A DNA stretch of 64,000 nt from Gelatoporia subvermispora B (taxonomy: Eukaryota; Basidiomycota; Agaricomycetes; Polyporales; Gelatoporiaceae): assembly GCA_000320605.2 (NCBI GenBank), contig KB445795.1, positions 1,239,867 through 1,303,866 of the forward strand, written 5' to 3'. Each line of letters starts with the position of its first letter. Position 1 is the stretch's first letter. Under the pieces are notes generated by a model that searched no databases, was not told where the DNA came from, and saw only the letters and a program-made list of their open reading frames with translations. Shown here piece by piece: positions 48,932 to 60,546 of this stretch. A program made the translations under genes and the position numbers.

Positions 48932-51657
48932 ATGGATTCGCCACCCCCCGTGCCGTATCAAGCGTACAGGGTGAGTTCATATGTCTGTGAACAATGTTAT
49001 AGATTTATGTATCGGGATCTGTAGTCCAAACGACACTCGAGGAATGTGTCTGGTCAAAACACTCCTCCAAGCTTGACGCCACCAGCACACGGTCGTCCAG
49101 CAGCCACGACCGATCACGACTACGGGTACGCACACAGTGAGCTTGTTCTGCGCAAGAACGAGGTCAGCAATCCTGCACATGACAGTGGCGTAAACAGGTC
49201 GCCCAATGGTCATGCTGCTGCTCCGAGGCCCGCTGTAGCACCGACTTCTACGGCTCATCAGAGTGATCCATCCGCCTCACAGGCTGCCCGCAGTACTACT
49301 CACCAGTCGGCGCCCACTACTGCGCTTGAGCAACGCCCTTCACAATCAACCGCCGAGACTGGCAATCCACCGACAACGTCCCCAGCTACAGTGACACCGA
49401 TAGCCTCAAGCACTGCGGCGACGTCTGTAGCACTCAACGAGAAGAGTGCCCCAGTATCTCCGGTGGCTGGACCTTCTACACTGTCTTCGTCGCCTGTTCG
49501 TGAGAAGCCAACATCCGTATCGCGGAAAACATCCACATTCCGTCATGTTCCTCTGCGACCTCCCTCTTCACGACGTACGCTGGTACCTTCACCATTACGC
49601 CATTCAGAGTCTCATGTTCGTACACTATCTAACGCATCCTCGACCTCTCGCATTGACCCTCCCAGGTCGAGCGGGAGTTCTAGTCATGTATCCTCTCATT
49701 CATCTACGCCGTCGGTTGCCCCATTTGAGAGGGCGCCCCCTCAGATACCCGCGCTTGACTTACCTCAGGGTTCATCCCTGCGTCCGAATGTTGTAACAGA
49801 ATCACCCATATCGGCCCCATTACCCGTTCCAGCTACACGTACAACTTCCCTCAGTACACCTGCGGGCCTCCACGACCACATGGATGCGGTCTCTCCGAAT
49901 CCTGCTGGTTCAAGTCCGGTCATGTCTCCGCCTTCAGCGGCACCTTCACCTGTTGCATCATCTCCAAGTCCTCAGGTTCGGACACCCACACGATCTGCTA
50001 CGCCATACCGGCCAGGCTTCCAGCCGAAAGGCGTGTATAGGCCACGGACGGACGAGTTCGTCGAGGCACGGAGATCCAGCCGCGATGTTGGTCGTATAGA
50101 GCGGACAAGGCTTGAGCGTCGCTTGGAAAAGCTCATCAACTTGCATTTCTCTGCCCCAGAGTTCTCGCAGCAAAGGCAAAAGATGAAGACCTCTGATGGT
50201 CGACCAATTCCTCAGAACAGACGAATGTCCTCCATTTTCGATCTCAATTTGTCCGACCTGAGGAGTAAGAGTGCGAGCGACCTCTTTCGAGAAGTTGTTC
50301 AGACGCAAGGAGCGTCGAATGCGAAGAGCTCTATCCGAGGTCAGACGTTTCGAATTCAGATCGTGATTAGCCTGAGATCATCATCTAATATTCCAGACGA
50401 GGAACAGCGTATAACGCCTTGGGAAGATGACTCAACTGTATCAAGCTGTCCGCTGTGTTCGTGAGTTGGTCGCTCTCCCTGTACATCAACATTCACGAAC
50501 CTGTGTGCTTCTAGTGCCTCTTTTCATCCTATCACAAATCGTAAACATCATTGTCGGCTTTGCGGGAGGATCATCTGTTCCCTTCCCGTTAAGTACCCTC
50601 AGCGTCCGCAGACTTGCTCACTTTTGTTTGTTGCGGATCCTAAGACCGGCTCGATTGAGGAAGTTGGTGAGGGAGTAGACTACGGCGTTAGGAGGCGCAG
50701 CACTCCCAAACACCAAGGAAACGGGCCGAAGCAAGGCAATGGCGGCTTGGGCGAGGATGAGAAATTTCTGAAGGGAGTAAGGATTTGCCGGGATTGTCGC
50801 CCGGTCCTCTTGTGAGTTGATTCTGTACTTGTTGTGTGCCATATATTCATATTATGCCGTAGACGCCATCAATACAAGGCTGAGGCACAGAACGTCCCAG
50901 TATTTACACGGCTTTATGAGGTAAGCAGAACATCATTCTGCACAAAGCAGCGATGACAGTCTTTCTAGGCGTTCATTACTCTTGAGAATGATATCGAAGA
51001 CGCACTGCCACAATTTCAGGAACTGATGCTTAGCCTCAGGTCCGTGAAGTCACGCATAATCATATCTGGACATGCACTGACTAGTAGTACACGACCTTGC
51101 AGTAAACAGGAGAAGCCGACACCGGAAGCATCAGCGGCGAGAAAGCGGCTTCTTGAAGCTTTTGGCCAGTATGATGCTATAGCGAAACGGATACGCAATT
51201 TGCCATGTCAGCCGGGAAGCTCTCAAGATCGCATACAGGCCGCTATATCGACCAGGGCTAACATATTCCTCCAGAAACACATGTTTCCATTGCAGGTAAG
51301 ACATTGCGATTGCATCGCTGTAGTTTCATTACAATGCACGATGCTTTCTCAATTCGTCCGGTGCAGTCATTACCGAAACCGAAGAGTACACCTGGCCCTA
51401 CTGCAGAACAAAGGGATACGGAACCGCAGGTTATCGACCCCGATTCCGAAGTCGCCCGAATTCTTCAACCTCTTCTCGAGCAGGAAGCTCTGTTGGAATC
51501 TTTCATTGAGGAAGCCAAAGCCCGCAGAAAATTCGAGGATGCAAAGACTCTCAAGATCAATCTGGATGAGATCAGGGCGGAAATCGAGAAGATCCTCAGA
51601 AACGCTGAAGATCGCGCAGTCATGGTGTCCGGGAAGTCGAAGACCAATGGTCCATAG
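48932..51657 (+). CDS. PEP7: Pep7/Vac1 (rabenosyn-like) FYVE protein of endosomal fusion
   Basis: Pep7/Vac1 binds PI3P and Rab5-type GTPases and links them to the SNARE/Vps45 machinery at endosomes. The first exon is only 13 codons (48932-48970, M-D-S-P-P-P-V-P-Y-Q-A-Y-R). After a 54-nt intron (48971-49024) exon 2 begins S-K-R-H-S-R-N-V-S-G-Q-N. A long Ser/Thr/Pro-rich region follows, then T-P-W-E-D-D-S-T-V-S-S-C-P-L-C and the FYVE finger R-K-H-H-C-R-L-C-G-R-I-I-C, closing at R-I-C-R-D-C after a long Gly/Lys-rich insert. The C-terminal Rab-binding region has helices (A-F-I-T-L-E-N-D-I-E-D; F-I-E-E-A-K-A-R-R-K-F-E-D). Length is roughly 780 residues. No upstream Met is in frame with exon 2, which supports the short first exon. 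It converges on SOG2. Confidence 0.92.
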
Positions 51658-51804
51658 CAGTACTTCGATTGAGGCTGGCCTTCACGCATTCTCACGCAGT
51701 AACAGCACCTCAATCACTGGAGGGGACTTAGATCTACAATGGACGAGAGTACGATACATTGACGAAATAACCCATAACTGCAAATAAGTTAGATTATTCG
51801 TGGC

Positions 51805-54800
51805 TCAGCCTACGATAGGGGTATCGTCATGAAACTTCCTGAAAGGTCCGAAACGAGGAGGATGAGGTATAGAAAATGTCTGATGGGGGAGGGCGCTGTG
51901 TGGTGGATCCCTGATCACTGCCGCGAGCTTTGAGCTAGTAGAAGGTGACCTGTTGCTACGACTACGCGTTATATTTGCGCCTAATCGCCCATCTTCTGCG
52001 GCGGGTGGGAGCCGAGACATAAGGCTGACCATTGGGGAGTATGGCCTCGGGGTTGGTGCAGGCGAAAACGACGAGATCTGAAGTAATACCAGTGCATGTC
52101 CGGTAGAAGTCGTGAGATTGAACAACTTCTCCTGTACAGCAGCGGATGCAGGATGCGCATGCCAGTGAGTCTTGATGATGTTTGCTAGATGTATAATCAT
52201 CTAATGCGCGAGGTGAGGTTCACTTGCTTCATAACTGGCGATAGCAATCAGGCACACACCTTAGAGAAAGCTGTAGCATTTTCACGCAGAGCAGCCCCAT
52301 CACCACTTGCTGAACCCACTTGCAGAGCTGCGATATTCTCATGAAGACTGAAAGTCAGGCCTTTCGCGGCCTCCAATGCTTCTCGCAAGTTGCCCTCATC
52401 AGTGGTAGAATCCTGGGACAACTCGTCAATCATCTGCCAGCAAGCTGGCGCCACTTCTAGCGCCGACTTCAGAATCTCGAGAACATCTTTGTCAAAAAGC
52501 TGGCCAGTGGTCGAAGAATCTCCTCCAGTGATGCGGTTGAGCGAAAAAGAAGAAGAAGCCGACGAGGAAAACAGTGAACTTTGAGATCCATGGCGGGAAT
52601 GGACGCTATAAACGTGGTCCGATGCATCTTGACCGTTGAGTGCCGGAACAATTCCAGCCAGTGATGGCACCGCCAGACGACGGGTCGCTCGTGAAGCAGG
52701 CGTCGGTGTCGTTGCTCCGCTTAGCATCCCCGCAGACAGGAAGGGGGTGTCTATGGAAGAGGGTAACAACTTGCCAAGCTCGACGTCTTTATAGCTGAAT
52801 GAGCCTGCGTGTCGACGAGACACACTGCTTCGGCTGAGATCTATGGAACTCTGGGCGGTGTTAGACCGTAGATGGGAGCGTACTGGTTCCTGTGGGGGTA
52901 AGAAGGAGGACGAGACGACAGGAGGTGCTGATGCAGGTGGTTTCGGGGGGTCAACGCTTGCAGAAAAAGGAGGTCGCATTGCCTGGGGTTGCGCAGTGTA
53001 TGATTTTGAAACCGGAGGAGGCCGAGTCTCTTGGAGCAGTGGCCTAACCGCCTCCAGTTGGTTTGCGATGACTTGCCACGAACTACCGATTTCAGCCATG
53101 GCACCATATAACACGAGCAACATTTGCCTCGTGTAACGCACGTCATCATGCAATGCAATAACCTTGAGTTGGATCGCGAGAACGCCGACAGTCTTCCCGA
53201 AGACGGCAACACAATCCCTACAGCTTTCCACCACCGCGCGGCAGAGAACAGGCGACGGCACTGTTCTTCTACTCATAGAATCAAATCGGTCTAACGCATT
53301 GATCAGCTGCGTCAGGTATGTACTTGCTGGATCCAGGACGCGGAGCAAAACAGTAGAGAGACGCTCGTCGATAGCGTATACGGTGTAGTGTTGTAATGTT
53401 TGATAAATCTGGGAGAGGCCGAAGAGGAGTCCACGGATGGCATCGACTAGGTTAAGCAAAGGCTCCGGGATCGATTTGGGAAGGGTGGACGGCTTGATAG
53501 TCGAAAATCGGCGGAAGTATGAGTTCCGTTCTACATCGATTGCAGGAGCAGGTCGGATTGTGGTCATCGGTGAGATACCGCCGGCTTCCGATGAGATCGG
53601 CGCGCTAAATGCAGTTTTAGCGGGATGATCTTTGCAATAGCACATTCGTCACTGACGCATTGAACCCGCGAGCTTCGTTGGGACTCGTGGCAGACCGTCT
53701 GGGAGGTCGTACATGATGATCTCTGTGCGTGTTGACTTGAAGCTGAATTGGGCGTAAGTCTGGTAAACTTTTCTTGGGTGGTAGCGTAGTTGGAGATATG
53801 CTATCCTCGCCTTCAATGTCAAGCAAGCCCCTACCATTCCTAGAGGTGTAAGAATTGTCAATACTGATCTCGTCAGTTGAGGTCGTTGATTCTTCCGGGG
53901 TAGGAAGGTAACTATCAGGAGACCGAGAGGGAAAAGTGGATGTGCTTTTCCGTAGTACTTCGCCAAGCTGGAGGCGAGGTTGATCATCTCTGACAGGGCT
54001 CGCAAGCTTCCCCGTGTTCGAATACGCAGATCCTTCTGACTCCAAAGAAATTGATCGAACGTGGCGCGACGATCCTGACCGCGGTGGATTGGGACGCGTA
54101 AGCAGTAGTGAGGGAAATCCCTGGTTCCTGTCAGTAATATAAGATTTATTCCAGTCTGCTGTGCATAATGATTCATCTGACGTACCTAAATGGTTCAGGC
54201 TCAGCGCTGAACGCAGGAACTGGTAGTTGGTGTTCAACAGTGTCGCCTTCATCGAGGTCTGCATTGTTCTCCAACCATGTCCTCATATTTCCGAGCCATT
54301 CTGCCATGCTGTGCGAATCTTCGGAGTAAGTTGGCATGGCCATGACACCTTTTGGCGGCCATTCTAGAGGATTGTGGTCAATCCTTAGCACTGCTAATTG
54401 CTGGAATTGCGTGAGATAGCGTGGCAGCCTCCGAATCTTGTTGCGTTGAAGAGACAAGACCTACATAGCCCTGTCATGTCTTTGTGTAGATTCGGGTGCG
54501 AAATCACACGTACGCGCAGCTTCACGAGAGTTCCTGGCTTGGAAGGAAACCCTTGGAGTTTGTTACGGCTAATGTCCAATATTTCCAGCGACGGCATCAC
54601 TGTAAGCTATTTTGACGGTCATAAGATGAACAGAGCAGCAAAGTTATAGAGAACTTACTACATCCGGGAAGACAGAGAAATTGTTATTCTTTAGAACCAG
54701 ATAACGTAACTTAGATAGCAGTGCAAATGCCATAGGCAACATCGTCAGCCTATTGTATGCAAGTGCAACTCTTCTACATTGTTAGTTACTAGCCAGAGGT

Positions 54801-55070
54801 AAGGTGGAGGCTGTAGCACCTGATGACCCGACTCTCAGAATCTGCTTCAGCCCCCAGATTGGCAAGTTCTTCTGCTCCGGACTCCTCCACGTCAGTGAGT
54901 CCTTTGTGAGCTAAGTCTAAGGTAGCGCCGTCGTCGGATGAGTTTTCAAGTGCTTCGATAATGTGGTGACGACTGAGAGATGTTGCAGAGAGGACCATGG
55001 AATGACCATTTCTAGTAGGACTCTCGGAGTGTGCACGAGGGGAGTTTTGTTCTTGATAGGGTTCCGACAT
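51805..55070 (-). CDS. SOG2: Sog2, leucine-rich-repeat protein of the RAM network
   Basis: Sog2 supports the NDR kinase Cbk1 in the RAM pathway for polarised growth and cell separation. The N-terminus (from 55070) has D-L-A-H-K-G-L-T-D-V-E. Leucine-rich repeats follow across exons: V-A-L-A-Y-N-R-L, L-V-L-K-N-N-N-F-S-V-F-P, L-E-I-L-D-I-S-R-N-K-L-Q-G-F-P, V-L-S-L-Q-R-N-K-I-R-R-L-P and V-L-R-I-D-H-N-P-L-E-W-P-P-K. A Ser-rich linker leads to the Sog2 domain: Y-F-R-R-F-S-T-I, then L-L-N-L-V-D-A-I-R-G-L-L-F-G, Y-A-I-D-E-R-L-S-T-V-L-L-R-V-L-D-P and L-C-R-A-V-V-E-S-C-R-D-C. The C-terminal exon has T-S-T-G-H-A-L-V-L-L-Q-I. Roughly 960 residues. The Y-F-R-R-F-S-T-I motif opening the C-terminal domain is diagnostic. 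Confidence 0.92.
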
Positions 55071-55798
55071 GTGCTTTCATATGAAAGCAACACCAAGCAC
55101 AGAGCAGAGGGAAATACCCCGAAGAGGAGTAGACGGCGGAGGGGCGTAGTGGTGTATATGGCGACCCGGCTGCAGCTGAACAACAAGGTAAGTGACCGTT
55201 CAAACTGCGTTCTCGAACTATGAGAAACAAGCGCCCAGATCATTTCAATCACGTGGTATTGAGATTCCGAATACGGACGAAGAAGTACTTACTGAGCCTC
55301 TTGACCATGGCAGGAGCTGGGCGTATTCACCTAGAATTGATGCTTCTGTTAAGCTCTGACTTCTGAGAAATTGTCATCCGTAGGACATCCCAACGCCTGC
55401 CAAAAACGACTGCTGGGTAAACCTAGCCGGCGGCGTATTACTTGGTAGCTTGCCCACGAGCAATTTTGCCGTTATAATGCAGCATTTATTCCTATCATGT
55501 GCACAGTAGTGGAACTGAGTGTCCCTTGAATACTATGTTACGCAAGATAATGTATCTTAGATTACGCTAGAGTACATGTCGCCGACCTTCATCGCTGTCC
55601 GTCGGCTTGGCTAGTATCAGCCACAGAATCCACGTGATTCTCCCTAACTTAATCTTATCTTATCTGGCTCGCACGTATGCCCGATGATCGTTTTTCGTTC
55701 ACTGGGCAGGTGGCGGGCTCGGCTTGTGTACAAGTGCTACATTCTTCTCTCGTCAAATTGAGGGTGATCCTTGTTTAATTCTCGACAGTACCCTCAAG
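55071..55798. promoter_or_regulatory. divergent promoter of SOG2 and SPB4
   Basis: This 728-bp interval separates two divergent starts. A palindromic CACGTG is at 55631-55636. An overlapping pair of GATA sites (cttatcttatct, 55654-55665, giving AGATAAGATAAG on the minus strand) lies about 134 bp upstream of SPB4. GATA factors mediate nitrogen and TOR signals in fungi; a role here is inferred. Confidence 0.4.
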
Positions 55799-58281
55799 AT
55801 GCCGATATCAAGTGGATATGCTGGTCAGTGGTCATCACTACCAGTATCTCTTACCCCTTGGATGTGAGCCTAGTCGAATACACTCATGCCTTCTGTTGTT
55901 CGCTGAGCTATCCTAAGCCTAGAGGTTATTCAGTCCATGGGATTTGAACAGATGACTCCAGTGCAAGCATCTACGATCCCGCTGTTCATGCGTCACAAAG
56001 ACGTTGTGGTCGAGGCTGTCACAGGCTCTGGCAAGACCCTTGCGTTCGTAATTCCAATCCTGGAGAAATTGATCAGGAGAGAGACCAGGCTGAGGAAAAA
56101 TGAGATTGGAGCACTTGTGGTTACCCCCACACGGTATGACACCGTCACATTGTCCGAAATTTCAAAGCTCAATGTTGTGCAGGGAATTGGCGACACAAAT
56201 CCATTCGATTTTCTCTCTATTTCTCTCATCACAACCCGCGAAACCGTCCTCCTGCAAAACCTTTGATGATGACCTCGCAAATAAGACCTCGACTAATGTG
56301 TCGGCCTCAGCGTATCCCCCTCCGCTCCTTGCGGTATCATCCGAATCATCTCCTGCACAAGATCTGCAAAACTTTCTATCGACTGGCGCCGATATAGTAA
56401 TAGGAACTCCGGGACGTGTGGAGGAGTTTCTTCTTGGGAAGGGAAGGGATGTAGTGAACGCAAAGGAGCTGGAAATTTTGGTCCTCGATGAGGCAGATCG
56501 GTGAGCGACATCTCGCATATAACCACTGTATGTACTGATGCGCTACAGTTTGCTCGATCTTGGATTCCAGAATACACTCACCCGGATCTTGGCGCATTTA
56601 CCAAAGCAACGTCGAACTGGCCTGTTCAGTGCTACAATGACTGATGCTGATGCACTCTCGGAACTGGTTCGAGTGGGTCTTCGTAACCCTGCTCGGATTG
56701 TTGTCAAGGTTCAAACCAAGAAGTCCAACGGTAAGGCGCCGTTGAAGCAGGGTGAGACAACAGCCAAGGGGGATGTTGTGGAGGAAAGGAGAATACCAGC
56801 AAAGTTCGTACATCGGACTTCATCTGTGCACTCATCATCTTGATATGAGATTCAGCTTGCAGAACTATTTTGTGCGATGTCAAGCATCAGAGAAACTGTT
56901 GCAGCTCAGTCGGATAATTGAGCACGAAGTCTCATCAAAGAAATCGTCGCGTTTCATCGTCTACTTCGCCACATGTGCATGTGTGGATTACTTCTACCGG
57001 GTATGTAATCACCTCGTGAGTTCGTACTTGCGGTCCGACCTCATATAATCCTAGATTATAAAATCGTTCTTACCGTCAGGGACTCAATTGTACTCACTCC
57101 ATGGTCACCTCCCGCCTACCGCAAGGACAAGAACTCTGAATACATTCGCATCATCTCCGTGTCTGCCATCCGCCCCTTCTATTCTCCTTGCCACAGATGT
57201 TGCAGCTCGCGGGCTCGACTTACCAGATGTAGACGTTGTCATCCAGTTTGACCCTCCATCCGATCCTAAGGCGTTCTCTCACCGCTGTGGTCGTACAGCA
57301 CGTGCTGGCCGCAGTGGAAGAGCTTGGGTTCTGTTAGTGGGACGAGAGGTCGACTATGTTGGTTCGTACGATTCCTCAATGGATCTGAAGGAATGTGCCG
57401 CCGACTGATCATCCCACAGACTTCATGGCAGTGCGTAAGATTCCACTACAGGAACGACCACGTTTCCGACATAGTGACCCCAACGGGGTGATCGAAGATC
57501 TCGAGGTCGAAGACTCACAAGTGGCGACTGCACTTGCTCAAATTCGACAAGCCCTTTTGCAGGACAGAGCACTACATGACAAAGTGAGTCACATACATGG
57601 AGACCAATATGCACCGTTGCTGATGTGGTCCAAATTCAAGGCTGTGAAGGCATTCGTGTCGTTCGTCCGTGCCTACTCCAAGCATGAGGCATCGTATATT
57701 TTCCGTCTCAAGGACCTGGATCTCATCGGTCTAGCGAAAGCCTTTGGATTGCTGCGGCTGCCCAAAATGCCAGAGCTAAAAGATCTCTCTCGTGGGTCTT
57801 GGGAAGATGCCTCCGTCAATGTCAGTCATCCATGCGGTCTATCACCTGTTTAGCTCAATCAGTTGTCGTCCAATTGCAGTGGGACTCCTATGCATATGCG
57901 GATCAAGCTCAAGAGAAGAAGCGGCTGGTGGAAGCTCAGACTGCAAAGCAGAAGGTAGAAGATTCACAGAAGCGAAAACAAGCGAGAGAGGAGAATAAGA
58001 AGGCGAACTCTGCCTGGAGTAACAAGTCGCTCCAGAAGGAAGAGAAAGAGCGACGGAAGGAGAAGAAAGGCAAGAAGAAGGAGTGGATCAAAAGTCAGAA
58101 GAACGAGACCACAGGGCCTTCTGGCACCAAGCGCGCTCTTGATGCTGTCGACGAAGCCATCGCTGACGACGACGACGAGGATGACTGGGCAGAGTTGGCG
58201 CGAGAGGAGAGATTAGCCAAGAAGGTAAAGCGAGGGGAGATCAGCCAGGATGCCTTCGACGCTCAATTCTCCGGCCTATGA
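55799..58281 (+). CDS. SPB4: Spb4, DEAD-box RNA helicase for 60S ribosome assembly
   Basis: Spb4 (DDX55 in animals) remodels pre-60S particles in the nucleolus. Exon 1 starts M-P-I-S-S-G-Y-A and ends [10 protein letters not shown]. The next begins L-E-V-I-Q-S-M, with the Q motif G-F-E-Q-M-T-P-V-Q and motif I A-V-T-G-S-G-K-T. Motif Ia P-T-R-E-L-A is split by an intron. [28 protein letters not shown] and [11 protein letters not shown] follow. The C-terminus has [20 protein letters not shown], typical of Spb4, then a Lys-rich nuclear tail and a short acidic stretch (D-D-D-D-E-D-D-W). About 650 residues, as in other fungi. Confidence 0.94.
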
Positions 58282-58549
58282 TTGCATCTCGTGACGCTTG
58301 TCGTGAGCGGCCATGACCACATCCACTATTCACTGTGCCTCATAGCCTACATATCATTGCACTCCAAGCTGGTGCGCATGTTGGAGACTTCGGGCTTTGG
58401 GCCCTTCCTGACTGCATCGTATCATAAAGCGTTTACATCGACCACCATCACGATATTCTACAACGTCAGCTGTGATTCCATACCCGTCACTGATTGCGGT
58501 GCCCGCTAGGACATCTCAAATCAATTAGGATCGTTCCTGAACATCCGTG

Positions 58550-60293
58550 TCATGGATTCCAAGGGTCCCTGGCAGGACCCCCAACCCCTGCAGTCAGGTA
58601 GATGGCATTGCCCTCCTCTCCGACGTAGAAACAATCTTCCAACCTAATCCCTACCTGAGGAGCACGGGTGTTTAGCGTAGGCATACATCACGTTACAAAT
58701 TTGGCGGATATACCTCGCCTTCGATGTAAATCCCTGGCTCGTCTGAGAACGTATGGCCGCTGAGAATCATATCACCGGAGCCACCCCGGAGATACGGTGA
58801 CTCATGGGTTTCTAGCCCGATACCTGAAGACATATATGAAGGATACATCAACGTACCGAAAAGGAATCACGCACCATGTCCTAGTCGATGGGTGAAATAT
58901 TGGCCGTAACCCTCATTGCTAATTGCCTGTCGTGCTGCCTCATCTACATCAGCCGTGAGTGTGCCGTTCTTTGCTACCCGAATCGCTTCAGCCTGAGCTG
59001 TCTCAACCAAATCCCACAGCCGCAGGTGCTTAGGGGGCACAGTAGAGCCTGCAAGCGCAAACGTCTGTCTCATCGTGAGTTATCTGGGGTCTTCACAGAT
59101 CCTTGAACGTACTCTGGTGACATCGCTGCTGTATCCCTGCAATGACCCGCCTGCATCAACCAAGATCAAGTCATGGCCGCCCAAAGGGCGATCAGTACCG
59201 CTTCCATGCGGCAGTGCCGCGTTCTCTGCGGCGTATGAGTCGCGTCATGACATTCATAACGCCTTAGGACTCGCCTCCAAACAACGTCAGCGCAGACACA
59301 TCTCGTAGCCCAGACCCTAGTAGCGCCCTCTGGACCAGGGCTCGCGCAGTAGATTCACGCATGCCGATAAACATCTTCTCTCGAGCGGCTCGGATAGCGA
59401 GGACAGTGGCCTTCACTCAAGCAAATCAACTACAAATCTCCGGAGTCGATCTCAAGAGGAGCCCACCTCGTTTGCACACTTCATGATATCGAGTTCATCA
59501 GAGGTCTTCCTTTCTCGAAGGCGCACAACTTCCATCGGGGAAGTTGCAACAGTAGACCGAGGGGCCGCTTTTTGCAATCCATCCGCAATAAACTTTCGAA
59601 TGCTCCCGTCGACAAATATCAGACCTTCCCGGACTTGAGGCATCCCAGAAACCGCTATGTCATACGGATCACTGTCTTCCGGCCAAGCAGTAAACATGAT
59701 GTCGGAAGCACTAGGGATTTGAAGTAGCTTTGCCCTGGTAGCCTCGAATGCGGGCGTGAGGATCGAAATGTTCGGACGTAGGACTCCATGCGAGTCGACG
59801 GTCGGCGAAATAACTAAGAGGAGAGGACGCTCTGATAGCCCCCATTGACTGGCCGATACGTTCGCGAAGTAAGCTGCATTGGGGCCCGGCTCCGCTACAT
59901 ATGATGAAGCATTCAGGTCGAGCAGGGTCCGAGTGAGAGCTTCTTGACGTGCCAAGAAGGAATCGTGCGAGATTGGTTGGATATGAGCGCAATGGTCCCC
60001 AAGATGAGCGAAACCATCATGCTCGTATTCTCCTAAACCTCTCAGATCGGTGAAACTGAACTTCAGCTCCAGGACCCGCTGGAAGCCAGCAGTCCATAGG
60101 AATATAAGCGTCTGTAAAACAAAATCACAGAGGTGGATCTTCTGACAATGCAATTACTCTAGCGTACCACAATCATGACCCACACGCCCGAGTGCTTCCA
60201 AGATCGCGTCACTGCAGAACGCTCAAGTTCAGCCTCCGGAGTCGGACTGTTGCGTTCAGCTTTGTCATTGTATGCTCGAACGCTCAGAGACAT
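58550..60293 (-). CDS. M24 metallopeptidase, Xaa-Pro aminopeptidase-like
   Basis: Cleaves an N-terminal residue before proline in the pita-bread M24 family. Exon 1 (60168-60293) encodes M-S-L-S-V-R-A-Y-N-D-K-A and ends W-V-M-I-V. Exon 2 continues T-L-I-F-L-W-T-A-G-F, so together they make one N-terminal membrane anchor. The creatinase-like N-domain has S-F-L-A-R-Q-E-A-L. The catalytic domain has L-F-G-E-N-A-A-L-P-H-G-S-G-T-D, then metal ligands L-V-D-A-G and Y-S-S-D-V-T-R-T-F, the His in H-R-L-G-H-G-I-G-L-E-T-H-E, and Glu in D-E-P-G-I-Y and G-I-R-L-E-D. All five metal-binding residues are present. The intron 59226-59274 has a GC donor. The end is R-D-P-W-N-P. About 500 residues. The membrane anchor suggests a secretory or cell-surface enzyme rather than the cytosolic form. 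Confidence 0.88.
59226..59274 (-). other. GC-AG intron in the M24 peptidase gene
   Basis: On the minus strand it starts gcgagtcc and ends cgccgcag. Splicing it gives L-F-G-E-N-A-A-L-P-H-G-S, the conserved family block; no GT donor nearby gives that reading. Length 49 nt. Confidence 0.75.
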
Positions 60294-60546
60294 GGATGAA
60301 TGTGTACAGAGTCGACCCTTTGTGTGTTGTTTGGATCAGACTGTCGCGTCGTCAACCACCGTCCGCCTGAGGGGTAGGACACTGCGATAGGCATCGACGA
60401 AAGTCGCACGTGCACATGACCGTGCATTCGCGTACCCGTTATTTTGTGTAGCGTAGCCGGCTTATGTAACCTCGTTTCCTCGTTTCCTCGTTTCACTACT
60501 ATTCGTTAGCGCCGCCACTCACATACTAGTCTCTTTCGAATGCGCT
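60294..60546. promoter_or_regulatory. divergent promoter of the M24 peptidase and AlkB-GRF genes
   Basis: 253 bp between two starts on opposite strands. It includes three head-to-tail copies of an eight-base unit at 60471-60494. Confidence 0.4.
60471..60494. repeat. three copies of an 8-bp unit (ctcgtttc)
   Basis: Perfect tandem triplication of ctcgtttc, 53 to 76 bp upstream of the AlkB-GRF start. On the minus strand the unit reads gaaacgag. It could be slippage or a spaced factor site. Confidence 0.7.
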
